A stretch of 31,041 nt of DNA from positions 1 to 31,041 of the forward strand of contig CAUJJP010000158.1 in NCBI GenBank assembly GCA_963205525.1. Direction: 5' to 3'. The stretch's first letter is position 1. Each line of letters starts with the position of its first letter. The translations under genes and the position numbers were made by a program. The notes below the pieces were generated by a model. The model saw nothing but the letters and a program-made list of their open reading frames with translations. It did no database searches and was not told the origin of the DNA. This DNA is from Pseudomonadota bacterium. GTDB lineage: Bacteria; Pseudomonadota; Gammaproteobacteria; Burkholderiales; Burkholderiaceae. Positions 15,161 through 25,107 of the stretch are shown here, one piece after another.

Positions 15161-17530
15161 TCAGCTTCCTTCGGGGGTGGCGCTGCGGCGCTGCGCGCGC
15201 CTGGCGTCGCGGCGCTGCTGCTGCAGCGCCTCGAGCACGCGGTCGGGGGTCATGGGGGTGGCGTGCAGGCGCAGGCCGAGCGCGTCGTGGATCGCGGCGG
15301 CGACCGCCGGCGGCGTGCCGTGCAGCCCGCCCTCGCTCGCCTCCTTGGCGCCGAAGGGCCCCAGCGGGTCCATGCTCTCGACCAGGGTGACCGCGATCTG
15401 CGGCGTCATCACCGGGTCGATCATGCGGTAGTCGATGAAGTTAGGGCGCAGCGGCAGCCCGTTGCGGTATTCGTTCTGCTCGTGCAGCGCCTGCCCGAGT
15501 CCCATCCAGATCGCGCCCTGGACCTGGCCGGTGACGGCCAGCGGGTTGATCGCGCGCCCGCAGTCGTGCGCCACCCACACGCGCGGCACGCGCACCTCGC
15601 CGGTGTCGGTGTCGACCTCGACCTCGACCACCTGGGCGGCGTAGGAAAAGCCCGCCGAGGAGCCGACTGCGGCGCCGCGGAAGCTGCCGCCCTGGGTCTC
15701 GGGCGGCGTCGACCAGTGGCCCTTGATGCTGAGCGCGCCACCCTCGACCAGCGCCGCCTGCACGACCTGGGCGAAGTCCAGCACCTGGTCGCCGGCGTGG
15801 CAGCTCTCGCCTTCCCACTGCACATCCTCCGGCGCCACCTGCAGCCGCGTCGCGGCGGCGGCGACGAGCGCGGTCTTCATCGCCTGCGCCGCGTTCAGCG
15901 CCGCGTTGCCGACCATGAAGGACACGCGCGACGAGTAGGAGCCGTTGTCCTTGGGGGTGAGCGCGCTGTCGGTGGCGATGACGCGGATGCGGCCCATGGG
16001 CAGCAGCAGCACCTCGGCCACGATCTGCGTGAGCAGGGTGTTCGATCCCTGGCCGATGTCGGACGCGCCGGTGAGTATGGTCAGGCCGCCGTCGAAGTCC
16101 AGCCGCAGCTGGACCACCGCGTGCGGCTCGCCGCTCCAGTGCACCGGCTTGGCCGAGCCCGAGACGTAGTGCGAGCAGGCCATGCCCAGGCCGCGCCGGA
16201 TCGCGCCCTCGGGCTCCATCTTGCCGTGGCGCTCGCGCCAGCCGCTGGCGGCTTCCACCGCGTCCAGGCACTGAGGCAGGCCGTAGGAGTTGACCTGCAG
16301 CTCGTTGAGGGTCCGGTAGGGCGGCTCGATCAGGTTTGCGCGGCGCAGCGCGAAGGGGTCCAGGCCGAGCTCGGTGGCCATCTCGTCGAGCATGGCCTCG
16401 AAGGCGAAGCGCACGTTCACCGCGCCGTGGCCGCGCATCGCGCCGCAGGGCGGCAGGTTGGTGTAGACGCGCTCGCCGCGGTAGCGGCACGCGCCCAGCC
16501 GGTACAGCGCGTGCAGCAGGGCACCGGCGTAGAGGATGGTGACCAGCCCGTAGCCGGCGTAGGCGCCGCCACGCTGAACGACCTGGGCGTCCACCGCGGT
16601 GATGCGGCCGTCCTTGGTGAGGCCTATCCTGAGCCGGGTCCGGGTCGCCGGGCGCGCGCGGTGGGTGAGGAAGGCCTCCTCGCGCGTCTGCTCCAGCTTC
16701 ACCGTGCCACCGGCCGCGCGCGCCAGGGCCGCGGTCACCATCTCGAAGTTCAGCGGCTCCACCCGGTGGCCGAAGCCGCCGCCGACGAAGGGCTTGATGA
16801 CGCGGATCGCGGCGCTGTCCAGGCCCAGGGTGCGCGCGATCGTCAGGTGCAGGTAGTAGGGCACCTGGGTCACAGAGTGGATGGTGAGCTGCGCGCGCTC
16901 CGGGTCCCACTGGGCGACGCTGGCGTTGAGCTCGATCTGGCCGTGCGCGACCTCGTCGCAGTCGTAGCTGCGCTCCAGCACCAGGTCGGCGGCGGCGAAG
17001 CCGGCGTCCAGGTCGCCGAAGCTCTGCTCGACCAGGCGCTCGATGTTGTCGGGCTTGTTCTCGTGCAGCGCGACCGCGCCCGGGGCGCGCGCGGCGTCGG
17101 TGTCGAAGTAGGCCGGCAGGGGGTCGATCTCGACCACCACCGCGTGCAGCGCGGCCTCGGCGCTGTCGATGTCGTCGGCCGCCACCGCAAACAGCGGCTC
17201 GCCGCGGTAGCGCACGCGGTCGCGCGCCAGCGGCCACTCGTTTTGCGCGATCGGGATCACGCCGTAGGGGGCGGCGAAGTCCTCGCCGGTGATCACCGCG
17301 CGCACGCCGGGCAGCGCCAGCGCGCGGCTGGCGTCGATGCGGCGGATGAGGCCGTGCGCCACCGCGCTGCGCCCGATGCGGCCCACCAGCGCGTGCGGGA
17401 AGGGCAGGTCGGCGGTGTAGCGGGCGCGCCCGCTGACCTTCTCGATGCCGTCGACCAGGGGACGCGGAACGCCCACCGAGTGCGTCGGCGGCGCCGGGTC
17501 CTTCGCCAGCTTGACGTGCTCGAACTTCAT
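15161..17530 (-). CDS. hcrA: 4-Hydroxybenzoyl-CoA reductase, alpha (molybdenum) subunit
   Basis: The 789-aa catalytic subunit binds molybdopterin cytosine dinucleotide and removes the para-hydroxyl of 4-hydroxybenzoyl-CoA to give benzoyl-CoA. Features of the xanthine oxidase large subunit are visible: VSGRARYTADL near the start, KPFVGGGFGHRVEP, the PPCGAMRGHGAVNVRFAFE loop, ILTGASDIGQGSNTLL, and FGAKEASEGG, whose Glu (about residue 730) is in the place of the family's active-site glutamate. The ATG at 17530 overlaps the hcrC stop (ATGA), so the frame's further opening upstream is not used. Gene order C-A-B is that of T. aromatica. The protein is about 20 residues longer than that homologue because of an Arg/Gln-rich tail. 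Confidence 0.93.
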   Translation of the reverse strand: MKFEHVKLAKDPAPPTHSVGVPRPLVDGIEKVSGRARYTADLPFPHALVGRIGRSAVAHGLIRRIDASRALALPGVRAVITGEDFAAPYGVIPIAQNEWPLARDRVRYRGEPLFAVAADDIDSAEAALHAVVVEIDPLPAYFDTDAARAPGAVALHENKPDNIERLVEQSFGDLDAGFAAADLVLERSYDCDEVAHGQIELNASVAQWDPERAQLTIHSVTQVPYYLHLTIARTLGLDSAAIRVIKPFVGGGFGHRVEPLNFEMVTAALARAAGGTVKLEQTREEAFLTHRARPATRTRLRIGLTKDGRITAVDAQVVQRGGAYAGYGLVTILYAGALLHALYRLGACRYRGERVYTNLPPCGAMRGHGAVNVRFAFEAMLDEMATELGLDPFALRRANLIEPPYRTLNELQVNSYGLPQCLDAVEAASGWRERHGKMEPEGAIRRGLGMACSHYVSGSAKPVHWSGEPHAVVQLRLDFDGGLTILTGASDIGQGSNTLLTQIVAEVLLLPMGRIRVIATDSALTPKDNGSYSSRVSFMVGNAALNAAQAMKTALVAAAATRLQVAPEDVQWEGESCHAGDQVLDFAQVVQAALVEGGALSIKGHWSTPPETQGGSFRGAAVGSSAGFSYAAQVVEVEVDTDTGEVRVPRVWVAHDCGRAINPLAVTGQVQGAIWMGLGQALHEQNEYRNGLPLRPNFIDYRMIDPVMTPQIAVTLVESMDPLGPFGAKEASEGGLHGTPPAVAAAIHDALGLRLHATPMTPDRVLEALQQQRRDARRAQRRSATPEGS

Positions 17531-18006
17531 GGCTGCCCCGGCGCGCTGGCGCACACCGACTGCACCGACTCGAAGATCTTCACGTAGCCGGTGCAGCGGC
17601 ACAGGTTGCCCGCCAGCGCGGCGCGGATCTCGGCCTCGCTGGGGCTGGGGTTGCGGCGCAGCAAGGCCTCGGCCGACATCACCATGCCCGGGGTGCAGAA
17701 GCCGCACTGCGCGCCCAGCTTCTCGTGGAAGGCGCGCTGCAGGGCCGACAGCCGGCCCTGGTCGGCGAGCGCCTCTATGGTCTCGACGTGGCGCGCCTCG
17801 ACGCTGGCCGCGAGCGTGATGCAGGCCAGCTTGGGCTCGCCGTCGACGAGCACGGTGCAGGCGCCGCACTCGCCGCCGTCGCAGCCCTGCTTGGTGCCGG
17901 TGAGCTGCAGCGCGTCGCGCAGCAGCTCCAGCAGGGTGGTGCCATCGCGCGCGGCGATCCGGCGCTGGCGCCCGTTGACGAGGATCTGCAGCACGCGATG
18001 GCTCAT
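17527..18006 (-). CDS. hcrC: 4-Hydroxybenzoyl-CoA reductase, gamma (2 x 2Fe-2S) subunit
   Basis: The 159-aa electron-transfer subunit has two 2Fe-2S sites. The plant-ferredoxin-type site uses C42, C47, C50 and C62 (GCDGGECGAC), and the helical site uses C101, C104, C136 and C138 (CGFCTPG...CRC). It passes electrons between the FAD/4Fe-4S beta subunit and the molybdenum centre. A near-perfect GGAGGT ribosome site lies about six bases before the ATG, inside the end of the ligase gene, one base after whose stop codon the ATG begins. The length matches the 161-aa T. aromatica subunit. Confidence 0.94.
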   Translation of the reverse strand: MSHRVLQILVNGRQRRIAARDGTTLLELLRDALQLTGTKQGCDGGECGACTVLVDGEPKLACITLAASVEARHVETIEALADQGRLSALQRAFHEKLGAQCGFCTPGMVMSAEALLRRNPSPSEAEIRAALAGNLCRCTGYVKIFESVQSVCASAPGQP

Positions 18007-18007
18007 C

Positions 18008-19330
18008 TCAGACCTCCTTCGGACGCAGGTCGCGCACGCGCTGGGCCTTGCCCTGCGAGCGCGGCAGGCTGCCGGCCTCCTGCACCACGATCTCGGCGCT
18101 GATGCCGATGATGGACTTGACGTGGTGCACCGCGTCCGCCGCCATGGCGCCGAAGTTCGCTTGCGGCACGCCAGGCAAGGCCTCGATCTCGATGCGCAGC
18201 CGGTCCATGTGGCCGTGGCGGGTGACGACGAGCTGGTATTGCGGCGCGATGCCGGGGCGGCCGACGAGCACCGACTCGATCTGCGTCGGGTAGACGTTGA
18301 CGCCGCGGATGATCAGCATGTCGTCGCTGCGCCCGGTCACGCGCAGGATGCGCACGTGGGTGCGCCCGCAGTCGCAGGTCTCGCGCGTGACGCGGGTGAT
18401 GTCGCGCGTGCGGTAGCGCAGCATGGGCAGCGCTTCCTTGGCCAGGGTGGTGATCACCAGCTCGCCGGCCTGGCCGTCGGGCAGCGGCGCGCCGGTCTCG
18501 GGGTCTATGACCTCGAAGATGAAGGCGTCCTCCCAGCCGTGCAGGCCGTTGCGGCACTCGCACTCGCAGGCCACGCCCGGGCCCATGATCTCCGACAGGC
18601 CGTAGATGTCGACCGCGCGCAGCCCGATGCGTTGCTCGATCTCCTCGCGCATCGCCGTGCTCCAGGGCTCGGCGCCGAACATGCCGATCTTCAGACCGCT
18701 GGTGCGCAGGTCCACGCCCTGCTGCTCGGCCACCTCGGCCAGCGCCAGCGCATAGGAAGGGGTGGCGCAGAGCACGCGCGGATGGAAGTCCATCATGAGC
18801 GCGATCTGGCGCTCGCTGCCGCCGCCGGACATCGGCAGCACCGGGCAACCAAGCCGGGTCGCGCCGTCGTGCGCGCCCAGGCCGCCGGTGAACAGGCCGT
18901 AGCCGTAGGCGTTGTGCACCAGGTCGCCCGGGCGCACGCCGGCACAGTAGAAGGAGCGCGCGACCAGGTCGGCCCAGCGGTCCAGGTCGGCCGCGGTGTA
19001 GCCGACGACGGTGGGCTTGCCGGTCGTGCCCGAGGAGGCGTGGATGCGCGCCAGGCCCGAGACCGGGCGCGCGAACAGGCCGAAGGGGTAGTTGTCGCGC
19101 AGGTCCGACTTGTGCGTGAACGGCAGCTTGGACAGCAGCGAGAGATCGCGCACGTCCTCGGGCCGGATGCCGGCGGCCTGCATGCGCGCGCGCTGCCAGG
19201 GTGCGTGCTCGTAGGCGTTGCGCAGGGTGGCGCCCAGACGCTCGGTCTGCAGCGCCGTCAAGGCGTCGCGCGACATGAACTCGGCCTGCGGATGCAAGGC
19301 GTTGCCGAGTGTCTGGGGATCGAGATGCAT
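18008..19330 (-). CDS. paaK: Phenylacetate-CoA-ligase-type AMP-forming aryl-CoA ligase
   Basis: The 440-aa protein has the usual length and pattern of PaaK: the ATP-binding loop SSGTTGKPTVVGYT (residues 99-112), NAYGYGLFTGGLG, MFGAEPWSTAMRE, DIYGLSEIMGPGVA, a CDCGR metal-type site, and GRSDDMLIIRGVNVYPTQIE. It joins an aromatic acid to CoA with ATP. Phenylacetate is the family default, but next to hcrCAB the true substrate could be a hydroxylated or amino-substituted aromatic acid. The start at 19330 gives the family N-terminus and lies 17 bases after the fdhD stop; no strong ribosome site is seen, so translation may depend on coupling. It is the second CoA ligase in the operon. Confidence 0.88.
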   Translation of the reverse strand: MHLDPQTLGNALHPQAEFMSRDALTALQTERLGATLRNAYEHAPWQRARMQAAGIRPEDVRDLSLLSKLPFTHKSDLRDNYPFGLFARPVSGLARIHASSGTTGKPTVVGYTAADLDRWADLVARSFYCAGVRPGDLVHNAYGYGLFTGGLGAHDGATRLGCPVLPMSGGGSERQIALMMDFHPRVLCATPSYALALAEVAEQQGVDLRTSGLKIGMFGAEPWSTAMREEIEQRIGLRAVDIYGLSEIMGPGVACECECRNGLHGWEDAFIFEVIDPETGAPLPDGQAGELVITTLAKEALPMLRYRTRDITRVTRETCDCGRTHVRILRVTGRSDDMLIIRGVNVYPTQIESVLVGRPGIAPQYQLVVTRHGHMDRLRIEIEALPGVPQANFGAMAADAVHHVKSIIGISAEIVVQEAGSLPRSQGKAQRVRDLRPKEV

Positions 19331-19347
19331 GTGTTCGTTCCGAAGTC

Positions 19348-20217
19348 TCAGGCGCCGCCGTGCAGGCGTTCGGCGTGCGTGTAGACCGAATGCCCACGCT
19401 CGCGTGCGAATCCCAGCAGGCACAGGCCCAGCGTGCGCGCCTGGCGCACCGCCAGCGCCGTCGGCGCCGAGCGCGCCACCAGCACCGGCACGCCGGCAGC
19501 CACCGCCTTGAGCACCATCTCCACGCTGGCGCGGCTGGTCAGCAGCGCCGCGCCGCCGCTGGGATCGACACCGGCGCGCAGCAGCGCACCCAGGGTCTTG
19601 TCCAGCGCGTTGTGGCGGCCGACGTCCTCGCGCACCGCATGCAGGGCGCCGTCGGCGTCCATCCAGGCTGCGGCGTGGGTGGCGCCGGTGCGCTCGCGCA
19701 GCGGCTGCGCGCCGTCCAGCGCGGTCATCGCGGCACCGATGAGCGGCGCCGAGAGGCGGCCCGGTCCGGGCGCCGGCAGCGGTGTCAGCGGGCGCAGCGC
19801 CTGCTCGATGTCGTCCACGCCGCACAGCCCGCAGCCGGTGCGCCCGGCCAGGCTGCGCCGACGTTCCTTGAGGGCGGCGAAGCGGCGCGCGGTGATGCGC
19901 ATCGCCACCCGCCAGCCCAGGGCGTGCGGCAGCAGATCAAGGTCGAGGATCTCGGCGGCGGACTCGACGATGCCCTCGCTGACGCTGAAACCGACCCCCA
20001 GGTCGTCCAGCGCCTGCGGCGTGGCCATCATGACCGCGTGCGACACGCCGTTGTACTCGAGGCTGACCGGGACTTCCTCGGCCGCCCAGTCCAGCGCCGA
20101 CTCGACGCGCTCACCGCGCCAGCGCTGGACCACCAGCGGCGCCACGGCGGCGCCCGGGTCGGCGGCCGGCCCGGGTGCGTCGGGCAGCGGGGTGTCGCGG
20201 TCGGCCAGGACGATCAT
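19348..20217 (-). CDS. fdhD: FdhD, sulfurtransferase for molybdenum cofactor
   Basis: The 289-aa protein has the FdhD core: the substrate-facing TGCGLCG motif whose CxxC carries the sulfur, EDVGRHNALDKTLG, LLTSRASVEMVLKAV and VARSAPTALAVRQA. In E. coli FdhD passes sulfur from IscS to the bis-MGD cofactor of formate dehydrogenases. Its place between transporter and hcr genes suggests service to a molybdoenzyme of this pathway, although HcrA belongs to a family that normally uses XdhC-type helpers. The ATG at 20217 is chosen because GGAGGGC stands just before it and it overlaps the stop of a 35-codon upstream frame (ATGA). Confidence 0.92.
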   Translation of the reverse strand: MIVLADRDTPLPDAPGPAADPGAAVAPLVVQRWRGERVESALDWAAEEVPVSLEYNGVSHAVMMATPQALDDLGVGFSVSEGIVESAAEILDLDLLPHALGWRVAMRITARRFAALKERRRSLAGRTGCGLCGVDDIEQALRPLTPLPAPGPGRLSAPLIGAAMTALDGAQPLRERTGATHAAAWMDADGALHAVREDVGRHNALDKTLGALLRAGVDPSGGAALLTSRASVEMVLKAVAAGVPVLVARSAPTALAVRQARTLGLCLLGFARERGHSVYTHAERLHGGA

Positions 20218-20321
20218 GGCGCCCTCCGTGGCGGTCCGTCGACGCGCCCGACCATCCTCAGGTCGGGGCCGGCGAGGCACTGATGGCAGCAGGTCGGGAC
20301 GGTGCGGACGGCGGCGGCCAT
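20214..20321 (-). pseudogene. 35-aa frame resembling the N-terminus of a molybdopterin oxidoreductase
   Basis: This short frame has its own AGGAG ribosome site about ten bases upstream and ends in an ATGA overlap with fdhD, so it is placed like a translated gene. Its peptide contains RTVPTCCHQCLAGPDL. The C-x2-C spacing with a preceding PT resembles the first half of the 4Fe-4S site at the N-terminus of bis-MGD oxidoreductases, after which the similarity ends in an Arg/Pro-rich run. I read it as the 5' remnant of a deleted molybdoenzyme gene once paired with fdhD. It could instead be a small leader peptide that couples translation of fdhD. The 112 bases between it and livF show no convincing gene. 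Confidence 0.4.
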
Positions 20322-20433
20322 GGCGTGACTGCTCCTCAGGGCCGGGCCGCGCGCGCCGCTCCTGCGCGCCGGGCAGCCGGCACCGCGTCGGATCGCATGG
20401 CGATGGGCCGCAGCGCGTTCATCGCCGGGCGCC

Positions 20434-21910
<1,477 letters not shown>

Positions 21911-21911
21911 C

Positions 21912-22889
21912 TCAGCGCCTCCAGCGGGCCAGCGTCGGCACGATGCCGCGCGGCATGAAGATCATGGTCACGATCAGCACGGCGCCGAAGACCATCATCT
22001 CGTAGTCCTCGAACACGGTCAGGAACTGCGGCAGCAGGGTCAGCGCCGCGGCGCCGATGACCGCGCCCCAGACCGAGGCCATGCCGCCGAAGACGACCAT
22101 GATGACGAGCTCGACCGAGTGCAGGAAGGTGGACTTGGACGGCGTGATGAAACCGCTGTAGTGGGCCGTCATCGCACCAGCCACCGCCGCCACCACGGCC
22201 GAGATCACGAACACGCGCAGCTTCAGCCGCGCCGCGTCCATGCCCAGGGTGCTGGCGGCGATCTCCGAGCCGTGCAGCGCGCGCAGGGCGCGGCCCTGCG
22301 GCGAGGCGATCAGGTTCAACGCCAGCCAGACCGTGAGCAGCAGCGCGACCGCGCTCACCGCGTACCAGGTCTGCTCGCCCTGCACGGTGGCGCCGAACAG
22401 CACCAGCGGCGGCACCGACATGCCGTCCGGGCCGCCGGTGATGCGGTCCTCGTTGGTGAGGACGATGGAGATGATGACCCCGAGGCCGAGGGTGGCCATC
22501 GCCAGGTAGTGGCCCTTCAGGCGCAGCGTGGGGCGTCCGACCAGCAGCGCCAGCACGCCGACCGCGGCCACCGCCACCGGCAGCGACAGCCACACCGGCC
22601 AGCCGTACTGCGCGGCGAGCACCGCGCTGCCGTAGCCGCCGAGGCCGAAGAAGCCGGCGTGGCCGAGGCTGATCTGACCGGCGTAGCCGATCAGCAGGTT
22701 CAGCCCGACGCAGACCATGGCGTTGATCGCGACCAGGATCGCCACTTCGTAGAAGTAGTCGTTGGGCATCGCCACCGGCAGCGCCAGCAGGACGAGGGCG
22801 AGCAGCGCCAGCGGCAGGTGGCGCGACCAGGCCGAGGGCTGGCGCGCGGCGAGCGCGCGCGGCTCAGACGCGTTCACTGCGGCGCGCAC
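21912..22889 (-). CDS. livM: Branched-chain-type ABC transporter permease, LivM
   Basis: The 325-aa permease has about ten membrane helices and the LivM signature VGLNLLIGYAGQISLGHAGFFGLGGY, which includes the conserved GQ-SLGHA loop that contacts the ATPase, and a later VFGGMASVWGAVIGA loop. The GTG at 22889 is preferred because a strong GGAGGA lies seven bases upstream, inside livH; this makes a 26-base overlap with livH. A GTG at 22877 is the alternative but has no ribosome site. Confidence 0.9.
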   Translation of the reverse strand: MRAAVNASEPRALAARQPSAWSRHLPLALLALVLLALPVAMPNDYFYEVAILVAINAMVCVGLNLLIGYAGQISLGHAGFFGLGGYGSAVLAAQYGWPVWLSLPVAVAAVGVLALLVGRPTLRLKGHYLAMATLGLGVIISIVLTNEDRITGGPDGMSVPPLVLFGATVQGEQTWYAVSAVALLLTVWLALNLIASPQGRALRALHGSEIAASTLGMDAARLKLRVFVISAVVAAVAGAMTAHYSGFITPSKSTFLHSVELVIMVVFGGMASVWGAVIGAAALTLLPQFLTVFEDYEMMVFGAVLIVTMIFMPRGIVPTLARWRR

Positions 22890-23748
22890 CGAACAATCCT
22901 CCAGGGAGCAGGAACAGGACCGCCAGGATGACGACGAATGCGATCGCGTCCTTGTAGGCGGAAGAGATGAAGCCGGCGCCGAGCGCCTCCATCAGGCCGA
23001 GTACCAGGCCGCCGGCGACCGCGCCGCCGAAGCTGCCCAGTCCGCCGAGCATGGCGGCGGCAAATCCTTTGAGTCCGAGCATGACGCCGATGTCGTAGCT
23101 GGTGAAAGTGATGGGCGCGGTGAGCACGCCGCCGAGGGCACCGAGGCCGGCCGCGAGCGCGAAGCTGACCGCCATCACGCGCCCGGTGTGGATGCCCATC
23201 AGGCGTGCCGCGAGCGGGTTGTGGGCGGTGGCGAGCATCGCCTTGCCGAACAGGGTGCGGGTGAAGAACCAGTGCAATGCCAGCACCGCGAGCGCCGCGC
23301 CGCCGAGCACCCACAGGCTTTGCGGGACGATGGTCGCCGCGCCGATGGAGATCGGGTTGGTGCCGCTGAACGCGGGCAGCGGGTGGATGCGCTTGTCCCA
23401 CAGCACCTGGGCCGCGCCGCGCAGGAACAGCGAGACGCCGATCGTGATGATGATCAGCGTCACCACGTCAGTGCCGGACTTGCGCTGCGCCGGCTCGATG
23501 GTGAGCTTTTGCACCGCGATGCCGACCGCGGCAGCGGCCAGCACCGCCAGCGGCACGGCGGCCCACAGCGGCAGGCCGCCGGCGGCCAGGGAAACCGCCG
23601 CCATGCCGCCGATCATCACGAACTCTCCCTGCGCGAAGTTGATCGCGTGGCAGGCGTTGTAGATGATCGAGTAGCCGAGTGCGACGAGGGCGTAGATCGC
23701 CCCGGCGGTCACGCCGCCGGCGACGAACTGGAGCCAGGCGCCATCCAT
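22864..23748 (-). CDS. livH: Branched-chain-type ABC transporter permease, LivH
   Basis: The 294-aa permease has about eight membrane helices. Family marks are GAIYALVALGYSIIYNACHAINFAQGEFVMIGG near the N-terminus and AAMLGGLGSFGGAVAGGLVLGL near the C-terminus, the loop that docks with the ATPases. It lies 28 bases after the binding-protein gene and overlaps livM. Together LivH and LivM form the membrane channel. Confidence 0.91.
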   Translation of the reverse strand: MDGAWLQFVAGGVTAGAIYALVALGYSIIYNACHAINFAQGEFVMIGGMAAVSLAAGGLPLWAAVPLAVLAAAAVGIAVQKLTIEPAQRKSGTDVVTLIIITIGVSLFLRGAAQVLWDKRIHPLPAFSGTNPISIGAATIVPQSLWVLGGAALAVLALHWFFTRTLFGKAMLATAHNPLAARLMGIHTGRVMAVSFALAAGLGALGGVLTAPITFTSYDIGVMLGLKGFAAAMLGGLGSFGGAVAGGLVLGLMEALGAGFISSAYKDAIAFVVILAVLFLLPGGLFGARRSERV

Positions 23749-23776
23749 GTTGCTGATTCCTGCCTTGTGACCGCGT

Positions 23777-24937
23777 TCAGGGGACCAGCGACCAGTCGCC
23801 GTTCTTCACTTCCAGCATGCGGAAGCCGTTCGGCGTCAGGCCCATGTGGTCGGTCGGCGACATGGTCACCGGGCCGCTGGTGCCCATGTAGCCCTTGGTC
23901 GCCTCGAGCGCGTCGCGCACCTTGGCGCGGTCGCTGCTGCCGGCGGTCTTCACCGCGTTCACGAACAGCATCGCGGCGTCGTAGGCGTAGCCGCCGAAGG
24001 ACGAGACCTCGGCACCGTAGCGCTTCTCGTAGGCGCTGCTGTAGCCGCTGACGACCGGTTTCTGCGGGTCGCCCGCGGGCAGCAGGTCCGCCACCATGAG
24101 GGCGGCGGCCGGCAGGCGCACGCCTTCGGCAGCCTGGCCGGAGAGCTTGATGTACTCCTTGGAGGCGACACCGTGCGACTGGTACAGCGGCGCGGTCAGC
24201 CCCACCTGGCGGTAGTTGCGGGTCACGATCGCCGGGCCCTGGCCGAAGCCGGGGTTCAGCACCGCCTGCGCGCCGCTGCCCTTGATCTTGGTGAGCTGCG
24301 CCGTCATGTCGGTGTCGGCGGCGCCGTAGGTCTCGTCGGCCACCACCTGGAGGCCGAAGTTGGGTGCCACCTTCAGGCATTCGGCGCGCATCGACTTGTC
24401 GAAGCCGCCGCTGCCGGAGATGAGGGCGATCTTGCTCGCGCCGCGCGTCTTCATGTCGGCGAAGATGCGTTCGCAGGCCATGCGGTCGGTGTGCGGGGTC
24501 TTGAAGACCCACTTCTTCACCGGCTCGATGATGACCACCGCGCCGGCCATGGAGATGAAGGGCACGCCGGCCTGCTCGACCAGCGGCACCGCGGCCATGG
24601 TCTCGCCGGTGGACGAGCCGCCGAGGATGACGCTGACCTTGTCCTGCTCGATCAGGCGCTTGGTGAAGGTGCGCGCCTTCTCGGCGTCGCCCGCCGAGTC
24701 GTAGTGAACCAGTTCGAGCTTGCGCCCGTTCACGCCGCCGGCTGCGTTGACCTGGTCGACCACCAGTTGCAGGGTCTTCAGCTCGGGGTCGCCGAGGAAG
24801 GAGGCCGGGCCGGTGACGGCCAGGAAACTGCCGATGCGGATCGGCTCCTGGGCCGCCGCACCCTGCGTTGCGAGCAGGGCCGCGAGCGGCAGCGCGAACG
24901 GCAGCACCGCCCGGCGAAAGAATTGGGGAATGCGCAT
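23777..24937 (-). CDS. livK: Periplasmic substrate-binding protein of the Liv-type importer (aromatic acid likely)
   Basis: The 386-aa protein has a Sec signal peptide (RR near residue 8, a hydrophobic LPFALPLAALLA, cleavage likely after GAAA). The mature part is a Peripla_BP_6 protein: IRIGSFLAVTGPASFLGDPELK, YDSAGDAEKARTFTKRLI, ILGGSSTGETMAAVPL, and SFGGYAYDAAMLFVNAV. Position at the head of an operon for aromatic CoA metabolism points to an aromatic acid ligand rather than leucine; this is inference. It starts after a good AGGAGA site and is the first gene of the long minus-strand operon. Confidence 0.88.
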   Translation of the reverse strand: MRIPQFFRRAVLPFALPLAALLATQGAAAQEPIRIGSFLAVTGPASFLGDPELKTLQLVVDQVNAAGGVNGRKLELVHYDSAGDAEKARTFTKRLIEQDKVSVILGGSSTGETMAAVPLVEQAGVPFISMAGAVVIIEPVKKWVFKTPHTDRMACERIFADMKTRGASKIALISGSGGFDKSMRAECLKVAPNFGLQVVADETYGAADTDMTAQLTKIKGSGAQAVLNPGFGQGPAIVTRNYRQVGLTAPLYQSHGVASKEYIKLSGQAAEGVRLPAAALMVADLLPAGDPQKPVVSGYSSAYEKRYGAEVSSFGGYAYDAAMLFVNAVKTAGSSDRAKVRDALEATKGYMGTSGPVTMSPTDHMGLTPNGFRMLEVKNGDWSLVP

Positions 24938-25107
24938 GCTGTCTCCTGTGGGGGTGATCGTTCCGCCGCCGCGGGACCCTCTGCGCGGCCTGGATCCGAT
25001 CGGTTCGGGTCATTCTGGTAATGGGGTACGATTTTTCACTTGATCTGGTTCGTCTTTTTCCGGACTCGATTGACCGTACGATTTGCGGCTAATTTCAGTC
25101 ACCACGA
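24938..25107. promoter_or_regulatory. Divergent control region between the catabolic operon and the GNAT/Rrf2 pair
   Basis: This 170-bp gap separates livK (minus) from the GNAT gene (plus) and is clearly richer in A/T (about 25015-25100) than its surroundings. It holds an exact nine-base direct repeat, GTACGATTT, at 25026-25034 and 25076-25084, 50 bases apart, or about five helical turns. TTGACC at 25070-25075 could be a -35 hexamer for the plus-strand genes, but no well-spaced -10 was found. The repeats are candidate operator sites for the Rrf2 regulator encoded just downstream. Confidence 0.5.

Noticed and set aside
14138..17587. Long plus-strand open frame opposite hcrB and hcrA
   Set aside because: Its translation is His/Val/Gln/Arg-biased with no recognisable motif; the opposite strand encodes complete, motif-rich HcrA and HcrB.
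20336..20422. 28-codon frame between livF and the 35-aa frame
   Set aside because: It is short, Ala/Arg-rich and without a convincing ribosome site, so it is probably chance.
25040..25053. TTGAT in the livK upstream region as an FNR box
   Set aside because: The second half-site reads TTCGT after four bases, with no useful match to ATCAA.
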